From positions 372,001 to 436,000 of the forward strand of contig NZ_RXLO01000005.1 of NCBI RefSeq assembly GCF_003958645.1: a DNA stretch of 64,000 nt, in the 5' to 3' direction. Position numbers and translations under genes: made by a program. The notes under the pieces were generated by a model. That model did not search any database, was not told where the DNA came from, and saw nothing but the letters and a program-made list of their open reading frames with translations. Below, piece by piece: positions 17,457 to 26,845 of this stretch. Numbering within the stretch: the stretch's first letter is position 1; the number at the start of each line of letters is the position of its first letter. The stretch is from Chitinophaga rhizosphaerae (GTDB taxonomy: Bacteria > Bacteroidota > Bacteroidia > Chitinophagales > Chitinophagaceae).

Positions 17457-20400
17457 TTATTTGGTTAAATATTGCATCCACCAGGGATTATTTGTGTTAG
17501 TAGTGTTCAGGGGCGGAGGTACTAAATATTGCGATATAGCATTTCTTACTACACTGCCTTCTCCACTGGTTTTATATGAGATATCCTCATGATTATAGAC
17601 TTGTTTGTTTGTTAGTTTATAGGTGGTTTTCAGACTATTGGTGAGATAGGAGGTTGATGTTATCTGTGCGTCAGTAAGTGGTTCCCAACTTTCCGTTTTG
17701 TAATTGTAATTCCCTACAACTTCAATTCCGATTGAATTTACGTTTGTTGGATATGAGTTACTTCTGGTTTTTCCGACATGCAAGGTGTACGCATCTAAAC
17801 TGGCTGTTTGAAGTATTTCTCCTTTCTTCCCCACAAGGAAATGTGTACCATAATTTATTCCGTCTCGTCCATTTTCAAAAGCTCGAAGCGTACTTTCAGT
17901 TGAACTTGATGCTGTTCTGTGCAAAATCACCCCTTTAACATTTTCAAGAGAACCGCGTTCGAGTGCTTCCACTCTGTTGGTTGATATACGATTGTTTTGC
18001 GCAAACCCTGCTGTCAAGTTGAGTACGCTACCGTTTGTTGTCTTGTTGTCATTGAAATGTAATTGGGCTGCGTTCTGACTTGAAAATGGACCATAGTAAT
18101 TTATTGATGATCCGATTCCGTTTTTAATAGACCATTTCTCCAGTCCTTCTAATTCAACATGCGCCGTTACATGATTTTCGGAAAAAGCATAAGTAGAGTT
18201 ATACACGTATTTATCAGATAAGGGATCGCACTGGATAAATCGACCAATTTGCGGATCGTGATTCCTGTACTTAAATCCATACCAATTTAACCCTAGATCA
18301 TCGTCAAACGGTTGCCCCTGGAACTTTTGTTCTTTGTTTACCGGGTTATTGGAAACCTTATCGCTCAAGCCTTCCATAATGAGCCCAAACGGATAGTAAT
18401 GACATTCTTCCAGCACGCGGGTACCTGCCAATATCACGGAAACGTTGTCAAAGAACACATCTTGGGGCGTTTCATTGCTCGTATAAACATACAAGAAGCC
18501 AGATTGTTTCATTACCAGGTTATTTGCAGTCAGCGAGTGCAATTGGTCGGGACTGGCTGAAACTTGCCGAACGCCACTGGAACCCTCCACCAATTTAAAC
18601 TGTTCGTCAAACAGCACAAAATTTAGATATGCTTTCGGGCGGTAGGGGGTGGTAGCGCTTTGGGGTTCTTTGTCCCGGAGCCGTTGCCAACCGTTGCTTA
18701 CGAAGTCATTCCCGAACGGAGGGTTTGGTGGACCGCTGGTGGTATGATGTGTACCTGGAGCCAAGATGGCTGGTTTTCCAAAAGCACTTAGTAATGCTGC
18801 GGCCATATCGGCGGCGGTTGCGGAGGCATTTTGCTGTTTGCCGGATTCTAAGGATTTATAGAATGCCTTCGCACCCAGGTTTATCGTATCTCCGGTTTGA
18901 ACTTTCAGGACCAGGCTGGGGCCAATCCTCCGGCGGGGATCGTTGCCGTTGAGACGGGCCACGGCGGTATTGGTACCAGATTGCGGGATGTCTGGGTAGC
19001 CTGGGGGTCTGTTTGACCGGGTGGCATCGATATTGTTGAAGAGGGCATTTTCAACCGGGGCCTGCCTGGGTTCCATACTGGCTACATAGCGTTGATTTGG
19101 CGGATTATCTTCTGCCAGAACCATTCGAACGTTGCCGAGATGGTCTTTGAGGAAGTAGTCGTATGTGAAACCTCCACCGGTAAGCGGCCTTATCCGGCCT
19201 TCTTCATGGGTGATCACCTGCAGGATGTTATTCCCGAATTTCGCGGGCCCGAGGTAATCGGTCCGTGTGATGCGCACAGGCGAAACGGTATTATCCGTGA
19301 CCGTTTTGGCAAGTTTTTGGCCATTGGCATCATAAACGTAACAAATGGTGCCCTTGCCTGTTATGGCGATTTGTTGCGGTAGGTTCAAGTGGTTATAGCG
19401 AATGGAGGAGATTTTCTTGTTTTCGTCCCGTGTCATGTTCCCGCTCCTGTCATAAGCATAATCAAAAGTGGAGGTGGGTTGCTGGTCGGTAAAATCACCC
19501 AGCATTGACTTTGGATCATTGACGGCATCCACTACTTTGTATAGTTTGTTGGATGCTGTTAAACCGGTCGAATCATAGATGGTATAGGTCAGGTCGTCAA
19601 TCTTTGCATGGGTGCTGGTTCCTTTCGCTCCCCATTGCTGCATGCGCCTGATATTTCCATTGGCATCATAAGCGGTGACATAGTTAGTCCCGTCACCCAT
19701 CCACGAATCGTAATTATGGAAGGTTTTTCCCCAGGTATTCGTACTGGTAGCCTGTGTAAAATTTGCCCTGAGGAGCCGGCCTGCCGCATCGTATAGAAAT
19801 CCATAGGCGTTGGGGGTATTGATTTTGGAGCCCCTCCAGGTCGTTCCCGCGATATTGCCGGAATATTCTCTGTTGGTGAAGCCTGCATCGTAATGAAGCT
19901 CCTGTCCAAAATACCCGGTCTCAGTGCCTTTTACGTAGTTTCGGTTGATTCCTTTCAGCCAGCCTCGGATATTGTAAGTATAGGTCATGCTTTCTATGAC
20001 GTTACCCGAAGCGCCCTTGAATTCTTTCCGCTGCAGCCGGCCGAGCGCATCGTAGTAGTTAGTGGCTATATCCCGTCTAAAGGTTGCATGATCGTTGAGT
20101 TGTTTGGTTATCTTGATAAGGCGGCCGGCATGATCGTATGTTCGGTTCGTCAGCAGACGAATGACCCCGGCGGTGCCGGCAGTGGGATTGTTTATGTATT
20201 GGTAGCTACTGAGCAGCTTTCCGGAAAAGTCATAGAGATTGGTTGTGACGTCTACCCCGTTTTTGTGATTGTCGCAAAGCGTTTGTACCAGTCGGCCCTT
20301 GGCGTCATAGTAATGGGTGGTAACGAGGTATTGGGACGTTTCCAGCACCCGGACCTTCGTTCCGGTAACTAACCCTTTGGCCTGCAAGTTAATGGCTATG

Positions 20401-21713
20401 GCTTCCGAATGCAGGTTGCCCCCTGGCTGGGGTTTGGTGAAATAACCGGATTGTATGGCCTTGGCTCCCGGGTAGGTGTAGTTGTCGTAGTAGGTGTAGG
20501 TGAGCGGGTCGATATTGGATGGCAGGATGGTATTGGCGCCTGGCGAGGAGCTTTGGGCAAAGATCAATTGGCTATGTGTGCTTGTGCTGGAATATATGCC
20601 GGTCATGATCGGCCGGTTCAGGTTATCGTAAAGGGTGGCGAGCCATTTGCCGCCCGCGGAGCGCAGGTTGCCGTCGCGCAGAAGAACGAGGCGGTCCCGC
20701 TGATCGTATACCATTTCTATGGAATCGACACCCGGTATTTTTTTGATGATCATTCTATTTCGCCCGTCATATTCATACCTGAAACAGAGTGATCTGCTCA
20801 GTGCGGCGCTGATGGCCCAACCTGTCAATTGTAGCATTTCTACTGCTTTGGGGGGAATTACGAAGCGCAGATTCCCCCGAGCATCGTATACATAATAGGT
20901 GCATAGCCATCCTGTATGGTTGGTGCCGGGGGTGGATGCTATCTGGACCTTCTTCAGGATCAGTCGGTCATCTTTGTCAACGTATTCCGCAGTTTGCCTG
21001 CCGTGCTCGTCTATCGTTATATTCTTCTGTAGCTCTCCAGCTGCATAGGTTCCTGGTGAAACAACATTTGAAAAGACTATGTTGCCTGCCGGTACAGTTA
21101 TTATATTCCATCGCCTTACTTCATCGCTGGCGGTGTTCACCAGGTATCTTTTCGAAATTCCGCGACCGGAGCCTGCCCAGTTATTGCCTGGAGACATGAC
21201 TTTGATGCTGCGGCATGAGGGAGAGTTTTCGAAGTCCGTTATACCATAATAAATGTCTTCCTTGTTGTTGCTGGCGGTGGTAAGAAGCTCGTCATAACAT
21301 GCTTTCTGCTCGGCAAACGCATTTCTCTTAATGCCACCATCAGCAGAAGGACTAATATATGGAAGGTATTGAAACGTTTTCCTGCCATACGCGTCGTAGC
21401 TTACTGGTGTTACCATATCCTTTTTCGTGAGGGGAGCAATGCCCCTGCTGACCGTTTGTAATGGTCGTCCTAGACCGTCTGAGTAATCCGTTGACTGCGG
21501 GAAAGCGCCTGCATCTGTGGCGCGGTATACTATTGCAGGATCGGTAGTTGCCTGGTTGGGCGACCAGGTACGAACAAAATTCACTTTCGCGCCCAAAGGC
21601 AATGAATTCGGAACGGGCCGGGCCACTTTTGCGGGAGGCGTACTATTGTCTGGCTGCTGGCTGAAAGCAGCTGAAGTAAGTAATAGGAGGTTAACAACGT
21701 ATCGCAATCTCAT
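17457..21713 (-). CDS. Secreted RHS/YD-repeat polymorphic toxin with C-terminal amidase-like domain
   Basis: The 1418-residue product has a Sec signal (MRLRYVVNLLLLTSAAFSQQ), a Bacteroidota-type N-terminal region (about residues 50-230) and a long run of YD/RHS repeats (for example YDARGNLRFV, YDAKGRLVQTL, YDHAGRLIKITK, YDANGQKLAKTV). An RHS core ends around residue 1170 (YPFGLIM, GRFIQCDPLSDKYVYNSTYAF). The C-terminal 240 residues hold an N-acetylmuramoyl-L-alanine amidase (Amidase_2/PGRP) fold, with the zinc-ligand motif VILHRTAS (about 1263), a GTHFLVGKKGEI strand and YNHEDISYKTSGEG (about 1380). In T7-lysozyme numbering the Lys at +6 is kept, but the +8 ligand position is Ser. A downstream lipoprotein is the likely immunity protein. 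The target is presumably peptidoglycan of competitor cells. Confidence 0.88.
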   Translation of the reverse strand: MRLRYVVNLLLLTSAAFSQQPDNSTPPAKVARPVPNSLPLGAKVNFVRTWSPNQATTDPAIVYRATDAGAFPQSTDYSDGLGRPLQTVSRGIAPLTKKDMVTPVSYDAYGRKTFQYLPYISPSADGGIKRNAFAEQKACYDELLTTASNNKEDIYYGITDFENSPSCRSIKVMSPGNNWAGSGRGISKRYLVNTASDEVRRWNIITVPAGNIVFSNVVSPGTYAAGELQKNITIDEHGRQTAEYVDKDDRLILKKVQIASTPGTNHTGWLCTYYVYDARGNLRFVIPPKAVEMLQLTGWAISAALSRSLCFRYEYDGRNRMIIKKIPGVDSIEMVYDQRDRLVLLRDGNLRSAGGKWLATLYDNLNRPIMTGIYSSTSTHSQLIFAQSSSPGANTILPSNIDPLTYTYYDNYTYPGAKAIQSGYFTKPQPGGNLHSEAIAINLQAKGLVTGTKVRVLETSQYLVTTHYYDAKGRLVQTLCDNHKNGVDVTTNLYDFSGKLLSSYQYINNPTAGTAGVIRLLTNRTYDHAGRLIKITKQLNDHATFRRDIATNYYDALGRLQRKEFKGASGNVIESMTYTYNIRGWLKGINRNYVKGTETGYFGQELHYDAGFTNREYSGNIAGTTWRGSKINTPNAYGFLYDAAGRLLRANFTQATSTNTWGKTFHNYDSWMGDGTNYVTAYDANGNIRRMQQWGAKGTSTHAKIDDLTYTIYDSTGLTASNKLYKVVDAVNDPKSMLGDFTDQQPTSTFDYAYDRSGNMTRDENKKISSIRYNHLNLPQQIAITGKGTICYVYDANGQKLAKTVTDNTVSPVRITRTDYLGPAKFGNNILQVITHEEGRIRPLTGGGFTYDYFLKDHLGNVRMVLAEDNPPNQRYVASMEPRQAPVENALFNNIDATRSNRPPGYPDIPQSGTNTAVARLNGNDPRRRIGPSLVLKVQTGDTINLGAKAFYKSLESGKQQNASATAADMAAALLSAFGKPAILAPGTHHTTSGPPNPPFGNDFVSNGWQRLRDKEPQSATTPYRPKAYLNFVLFDEQFKLVEGSSGVRQVSASPDQLHSLTANNLVMKQSGFLYVYTSNETPQDVFFDNVSVILAGTRVLEECHYYPFGLIMEGLSDKVSNNPVNKEQKFQGQPFDDDLGLNWYGFKYRNHDPQIGRFIQCDPLSDKYVYNSTYAFSENHVTAHVELEGLEKWSIKNGIGSSINYYGPFSSQNAAQLHFNDNKTTNGSVLNLTAGFAQNNRISTNRVEALERGSLENVKGVILHRTASSSTESTLRAFENGRDGINYGTHFLVGKKGEILQTASLDAYTLHVGKTRSNSYPTNVNSIGIEVVGNYNYKTESWEPLTDAQITSTSYLTNSLKTTYKLTNKQVYNHEDISYKTSGEGSVVRNAISQYLVPPPLNTTNTNNPWWMQYLTK

Positions 21714-22690
21714 AATTTAGTTTTTAAGGTACAATGGATGTTATTGATAATTTAGGTCGGGTAACAACAATGTGTAGAGATAATTATTATCAAAAGCGCT
21801 TCTCTTTACACCTTGTCAAAGCAATTTATTGGGTAACAAATGTCCGGCATTGGGATGATTAATTATGTCTCATCTACACGTATATTAATCATCTGTCAGT
21901 ATGATGTTTTGCAACTTCCAAAGAATGTTTGCTTACTAAGAAAAAATTCAGGAAGTAGGAACGATGTAAAAGTAAATAGAAATTGGATGCAAAATTTCAG
22001 CAGGAATTGGGGTCAGTTTTTAAAACACAAAAAAGATCGAAATAGCGCATGCTGTTTGTTGAAAAATTTGTTGTTGAATTATTTGTTTGTTGGTGCAGTA
22101 TCCTTTATGGTTATGGATTTAGGCATGTGGTTATGTAAATATTACTAAAAATAAGAGAGGATCACTAACAAGTTTGAATTCTCCGAAAAACCGAGAAATT
22201 ATCAGTGAAATATTTCGATAAAAATGTCATTCGTATTTTCCATTTGCTTAATTTTGTTTCATGTTAATCCAGTAAAAAAACTAATTCGCAAGCATGTATG
22301 TGGAGCACTATTTGAAAGACCGTCTTTAAGTTTAGCACGCGCACTTTGGTATTATGGAAGCGATACTAAAAGTGAAGGATGAAAGTTAGGCAGTTTGATT
22401 AATGGTTCAATGTCGTCACTGCTATCATTAAGGTAAGTGGTAGTAGTACAGGTGCGGTGGAATTTCTTCTCATACAAGTGGGAGTGAAGGTGGCGGTGAT
22501 GCAGGGGCTGAATTGGGAAAAGGTAGGGTGTGACTATCATGTTAATCTGTTACATTTTACGAATTAACGTCACCAAAGGCGTAATTATGCCTATACATAT
22601 AGGGTTTATACTTTGTATTCCCTGGTTTTCATAATTCCCTTTCATATTTAGTTCGAATACACTTTTAATAACAATCAAAAAGAAAGCTAA
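21714..22690. other. AT-rich intergenic region upstream of the RHS gene
   Basis: This stretch of almost 1 kb should hold the RHS promoter. It contains a direct repeat GGGTAACAA (near 21759 and 21831) and an imperfect inverted repeat GTGTAGAGA/TCTCTTTACAC (about 21772-21811). A 102-codon plus-strand frame (21840-22148) and a 62-codon minus-strand frame lack signals, domains or plausible composition and are not called. The base composition resembles the RHS gene, and some of the region may be decayed accessory sequence. Confidence 0.4.
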
Positions 22691-23179
22691 ATGCCAAAGA
22701 AGCCTTTAGACGAGAACTCCTGTTTCCATGTTTGTGTAGATTCAGTGATTGATCTCGCCACCAAAGCCATTAACCCAAAGCGTGTATTGGGTAATAGAAA
22801 ACTGTCTACCGAGCAGTTTCGTGAGTTTGTTAAGATGTCGGAGATTACCTGGCTGGAGCTGAGTTATGTATTTCGGCTCGATGCGCTGCAGGTGCCAAAA
22901 TGCCTGGCTGCTGTCGATTTGGAAGACAAAGTGCACCAGCAATTTCTTGAAGTGTTGACTATTTATGGGATGGGATATTCGTGTCGCGAAATGCCCGGAC
23001 TATTTAATATGTGGATGCGGCAGGAGCGGGAGTCTATGGGTTATTTATCGCCGCTGTCATTGCTCTCAACTCCAATGGGGCGAAAAATGGTATCCGACTG
23101 GATCAAAAAGGAGTTATGGACTGGCGGGGGAAGGCACTTGCCTCTTGCCGGCAGGAGAGCGGAGGGGGATAGGGCGTAG
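22691..23179 (+). CDS. Orphan Xre/MbcA/ParS-like (DUF2384-type) protein
   Basis: The 162-residue product has a helical N-terminal part (LSTEQFREFVKMSEITWLELSYVF) and a C-terminal stretch, MWMRQERESMGYLSPLSLLSTPMGRKMVSDWIKK. That stretch fits the Trp, Leu-Gly, Pro-leu-leu and Gly-x-x-x-Val pattern of the MbcA/ParS/Xre toxin-binding domain. Such proteins are normally antitoxins paired with a RES-domain toxin, but no RES gene follows; the next 530 bp are non-coding. The last 18 residues (GGGRHLPLAG onward) look unlike the family and may be run-on into decayed sequence. It may be an orphan or the remnant of a toxin-antitoxin pair. The family call is by motif reading only. Confidence 0.5.
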   Translation: MPKKPLDENSCFHVCVDSVIDLATKAINPKRVLGNRKLSTEQFREFVKMSEITWLELSYVFRLDALQVPKCLAAVDLEDKVHQQFLEVLTIYGMGYSCREMPGLFNMWMRQERESMGYLSPLSLLSTPMGRKMVSDWIKKELWTGGGRHLPLAGRRAEGDRA

Positions 23180-23649
23180 GGGTGCTTATGCTGGTGCGGA
23201 TGTCGGGAGTGCTTGAAATGCTGGTGACGGGTAACGTTTTTCCGAATTATAATTCCCGCGTCGTTATTGGTGCGGAGGACTGATCCTGAGGGGCGTGCTG
23301 GTGGATGTTCGGGTTTGTATTCGTCGGTAGTAATGTTTGATTGGCCACTTGTTTATGCTTCCTTGAAAGTGGCTGAAGCTGACATTGTTGCGGACGGATT
23401 AGGGTGTTTTTAGTTTGGGGATTGGCGCTGTGGCAGTGTTCCGTTGGATTTTGGAAAAACAGCGTGTATCGCTCGCGTTGTGCTGGCGAAGTGAGTTGGG
23501 GCGAATTGTTGATTTGGGTTTTGTGGGCTTGTTGACGGGTGCCTTAATTTTTTAAGTGAGGGTAGTCACTGAGGCTGAGGATCATTGCTGTCAATGCATA
23601 GGGGTTAGTGATGGATGATAGCATGGGGGTAGATGCTGGTAATGCAAAA
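23180..23649. other. Gene-poor, G/T-skewed stretch
   Basis: I find no plausible gene. The plus strand is strikingly rich in G and T, much like the tandem-repeat region at 24830-25910. This suggests decayed repeat or accessory sequence rather than a regulatory region. No toxin partner for the preceding Xre-like gene is visible. Confidence 0.45.
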
Positions 23650-23673
23650 GCCCGGAGGCGAATGTCTCCGGGC
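23650..23673 (-). terminator. Intrinsic terminator of the DJ-1 family gene
   Basis: An eight-bp stem GCCCGGAG/CTCCGGGC (23650-23657 with 23666-23673) lies 35 bp past the stop of the minus-strand gene. On that strand it is followed by CTTTTGCATT. Confidence 0.75.
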
Positions 23674-23708
23674 ATATATTACCGAGTATGAAACCCCTCA
23701 GGGTACGG

Positions 23709-24398
23709 TTATTTTTTCAATAGTTCGAGTAGTTGCTTTGCGGCTTCCTCCGAAGAGGCGGGGTTTTGCCCAGTGATGAGCATTCCGTCTTTTAGGACAT
23801 AGCTGCTCCAGTCAGGACCTTTGCTATAAGTGCCGCCGTTTTTCTTTAGTTCATCTTCCAGGAGGAAGGGAACGACTTTCGTTAGTTGTACGGCTTCTTC
23901 TTCGTTATTGGAGAAGCCAGTCACTTTAAGGCCTTTCACCAGCGGTTCGCCGTTGGCTTTCTTAGCGTGCAGGAGTACGGCGGGAGCGTGGCACACAGCG
24001 GCTACAGGCTTTCCGTTGTTATAGAATTGCTCTATTAGCGCGATGGAAGTCCTATTGTTTGTTAAATCCCAAAGCGGCCCGTGGCCCCCGGGGTAGAATA
24101 TAGCATCATATTTTGCCGGGTTAATCTGTGTCAATGGAATGGAGGACGCAAGTTTCTCCTGGAGGGTTTTGTCTGCGAAAAACCTACGGGTGGCATCGGT
24201 CTGCGATTCCGGCGATTCGCTTTTCGGGTCAATAGGTGGTTGCCCGCCTAGCGGAGACGCAATGGTGATTTGTGCGCCGGCATCAGCCAGTGCATAATAA
24301 GGTGCTGCGAATTCTTCAACCCAGAATCCGGTTTTGTGACCTGTGTCGCCGAGCTGATTATGGGATGTAAGTACGATGAGAATTTTGAAGACGTTCAT
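23709..24398 (-). CDS. DJ-1/PfpI family protein, Hsp31/glyoxalase III-like
   Basis: The 229-residue cytoplasmic protein has the class I glutamine amidotransferase-like fold of the Hsp31 subgroup. The nucleophile elbow is AAVCHAPA (Cys about 136, His 137), the glutamate that lowers its pKa is in GFWVEEF (about 28-29), and FYPGGHGPLWDL supplies the oxyanion region. Close relatives convert methylglyoxal to lactate without glutathione or act as protein deglycases or chaperones. The upstream (right) side is the tandem-repeat region and then a Crp/Fnr-type regulator on the same strand, which could control it, though the distance is large. Confidence 0.9.
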   Translation of the reverse strand: MNVFKILIVLTSHNQLGDTGHKTGFWVEEFAAPYYALADAGAQITIASPLGGQPPIDPKSESPESQTDATRRFFADKTLQEKLASSIPLTQINPAKYDAIFYPGGHGPLWDLTNNRTSIALIEQFYNNGKPVAAVCHAPAVLLHAKKANGEPLVKGLKVTGFSNNEEEAVQLTKVVPFLLEDELKKNGGTYSKGPDWSSYVLKDGMLITGQNPASSEEAAKQLLELLKK

Positions 24399-24829
24399 GA
24401 CTTTGCTTTTTGCTGATTAGGGTGTTTGGTCCGGCCGTTGTGGCTGTACAAAGATAGAACAGCGCTAAAAGGCAATAGTTGCGGTGACGCACTAAAAAGT
24501 TGTGATCTGGCGCACAATCCGCAGCTGCACCATTGATGTGAAGCAGGTTGGTGGATTGAAATGTAAACTTGTAAGGATCCCGTTACATTGCTGCCAATGG
24601 TAGTAAGGGTGCTATGTCGCGAGATTAAGGCATGGCAGCTGAAGATGCCACTGGCATGAATGGATTGTGCATCATGGCTTTGTTGAAGCAGATGCCTTGT
24701 GTAAACCGGATCCCGGGATGGTTGGGAATGTCGCTGTTTAGCTGTGGGTATGAACCTGTTGATTTTGAATGTTGCCAAGTAATGTCCTCCTAAGTGGTGC
24801 AACGGAGGTATTTCATGATTCGCGGTTAC

Positions 24830-25910
24830 CTTTGATGATGGGAACGGCTTGGCTTGCGATGGGTGTTCGGTTTTTTGGCGCTTCATAGATGTCTGAAGAG
24901 GCTTATAGTTAGGCTTGGCCTGTTTTCGTGCAATGCAGCTTCCATTTAATATGGGAACGGGCGAGTGTGCGGTAGATGTTCGATGATTGGTGCGTCCTGT
25001 AAGTCTGAAGGGGCTTGTAGTTAGGGGTGGTCGTTTTATGTTTCGCAGCTTCCATTTAATATGGGAACGGCGCGGTGTGCGGTAGATGTTGGATGAATGG
25101 TGCTTCCTGTAAGTCTGATTGGGCTTGTAGTTAGGAGGGGGCGTTTTTATGCAACGCAGCTTCCATTTAATATGGGTTCGGTCGGGTGTGCGGTAGATGT
25201 TTGATGATTGGTGCTTCCTGTAAGTCTGGAGGGGCTTGTAGTTTGTGTGCGTTTTTAAGCAATGCAACTTCCATTTAATATGGGAACGGTCGAGTGTGCG
25301 GTAGATGTTTGATGATTGGAGCTTCCTGTAAGTCCGAATGGGCTTATAGTTAGGGTGGTCGTTTTTAAGCAACGCAGCTTCCATTTAATATGGGAACGGT
25401 GCGGTGTGCGGTAGATGTTCGATGATTGGCGCTTCCTGTAAGTCTGAAGGGGCTTATAGTTAGGGTGGTCGTTTTTAAGCAACGCGGCTTCCATTTAATA
25501 TGGGAACGGTGCGGTGTGCGGTAGATGTTCGGTGATTGGCGCTTCCTGTAAGTCTGAAGGGGCTTAATGTTAGGGGCGGTCGTTTTTATGTAACGCAGCT
25601 TCCATTAATATGGGAACGGCCTCGTGTGTGGTAGCTGTTCGATGATTGGTGCTTCCTGTCGGGCGGAAGGGGCTTGCAGTTGGGACGTTTTTAAGCAACG
25701 CAGCTTCCATTTAATATGGGAACGGCCTCGTGTGCAATAGATGTTCGGTGATAGCTGCTTTCTGTAAGCCGGAAGTCGCTAATGGTAAGGGGGGCGATTT
25801 TATGCAACACAGTTTCCCATTAATAATGGGAACGGCTTGGTGTGCGGTAGATATTCGGTGATAGCTGCTTTCTGTAAGCCGAAGGAGGCTTATAGTGAGG
25901 TACAGTCATG
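24830..25910. repeat. Tandem array of about ten ~110-bp repeats
   Basis: The core TTCCATTTAATATGGGAACG recurs, exactly or nearly, starting at 24940, 25050, 25161, 25269, 25379, 25489, 25600, 25705 and 25814, a period of 105-111 bp. A degenerate copy begins near 24836. Whole units are similar, not just the core: each also holds a TGTGCGGTAGATGTTCG segment and a GCTTCCTGTAAGTCTGAAGG segment. The core contains an imperfect palindrome (CCAT...ATGG). The outer copies (25600-25910 and the left end) are most diverged. The period is mostly not a multiple of three, so long minus-strand frames across the array drop in and out of phase and I do not call them coding. There are no unique spacers, so it is not a CRISPR. 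Confidence 0.85.
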
Positions 25911-25987
25911 CTTCATACTTTGCTGCTGCCCCTAATAAATTGGATAGCTGGATGTTCAATGGCAGGCACGATTTGATTTCAATTGGT

Positions 25988-26566
25988 TCACAACTCACCC
26001 TGGTATAACCTGCTAAGGCTCTCCCGGGAAACTCCAAGGTACGAAGCCAGCAAAACCTTTGGTACTCTTTGCAACAGGCGCGGCTGTAATTGCTGCAACC
26101 TTTCATATCGTTCACGGGGATTTTTGAAAAGCAGCAACAATATCCTTTGCTGGAGACCCACATACCCTCCGTTTTTTTTCTGCAGGAAAAAATTCGAGAA
26201 AGCATGTATCTCCCGGGTTAATTTTTGACGGTCTTCGTCGGAAAGCGCCAACACCTCGCTGTCTTCAATACAATCTACCGTCAGCGAAGCGGGATTATGG
26301 TTGTAAAGCGCCTGGTAGTCGGATATCCACCAATCTTCCATGGCAAACTGGAGGATGTGCTCCTTACCCGATTCATCGGTGTAACTCGATTTGATCAACC
26401 CCTTTACCACCCAATAATGGTACTTGACAGTGTCGCCTTCCTGGATGAGAAATTGCCTTTTCCTGAACTTTTTCAAGCTGAAATGAGTCCATACATATTC
26501 GAACTCCTCCTCCGTGAGGCTGACGATCTGTGAGAAATGCTGGCGAAGCTGTTCTTTTATGTCCAT
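25988..26566 (-). CDS. Crp/Fnr-family transcriptional regulator
   Basis: The 192-residue product starts MDIKEQLRQHF; I chose the ATG at 26566 because the extra 27 residues of the longer frame do not fit the family. A cyclic-nucleotide-binding-like beta roll covers about residues 20-125 (FLIQEGDTVKYHYWVVKGLIK and ILQFAMEDWWISDY), and the C-terminus has the recognition helix region VPKVLLASYLGVSRESLSRLYQG. The ligand-phosphate signature of true cAMP binders is absent, as in most Bacteroidota members. It lies on the same strand as the DJ-1 gene, with the repeat array between. It may sense stress or redox signals, which is only an inference. Confidence 0.88.
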   Translation of the reverse strand: MDIKEQLRQHFSQIVSLTEEEFEYVWTHFSLKKFRKRQFLIQEGDTVKYHYWVVKGLIKSSYTDESGKEHILQFAMEDWWISDYQALYNHNPASLTVDCIEDSEVLALSDEDRQKLTREIHAFSNFFLQKKNGGYVGLQQRILLLLFKNPRERYERLQQLQPRLLQRVPKVLLASYLGVSRESLSRLYQGEL

Positions 26567-26845
26567 ATCTGCCGTGAAATTAGTGAATTCCTGTGGAGTT
26601 GGGATGATGGGGCCCGTTGGAAAATATCCGGGCAGGATTGTCTTCAAAAGCGGGAATCAGGCCTGTTTCCAGCGTTCCGCAATCCGCGCTGCAGAGATTT
26701 GCCGCGGAATTTGCTGTTCGCCAGTTCGCATTTGAAACGCATCGCTCGGCAACCGCTAACGCTGCATCTTTCATATAAAAGGAAGGTATCCGGATTGTAA
26801 TCCGCCCGTTCCCCCATCCGCGAAAACCTCCCGTGATATCGAATA

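Noticed and set aside
21840..22148. 102-codon plus-strand frame upstream of the RHS gene
   Set aside because: AT-rich, no signal, no domain and no recognisable leader; not supported as a gene.
24395..25384. 329-codon minus-strand repetitive ORF
   Set aside because: It spans the tandem repeat, begins inside it and changes pattern where the unit length shifts the frame; the composition alone explains the lack of stops.
24830..25910. CRISPR array
   Set aside because: Units are similar along their whole length, with no unique spacers and no cas genes nearby.
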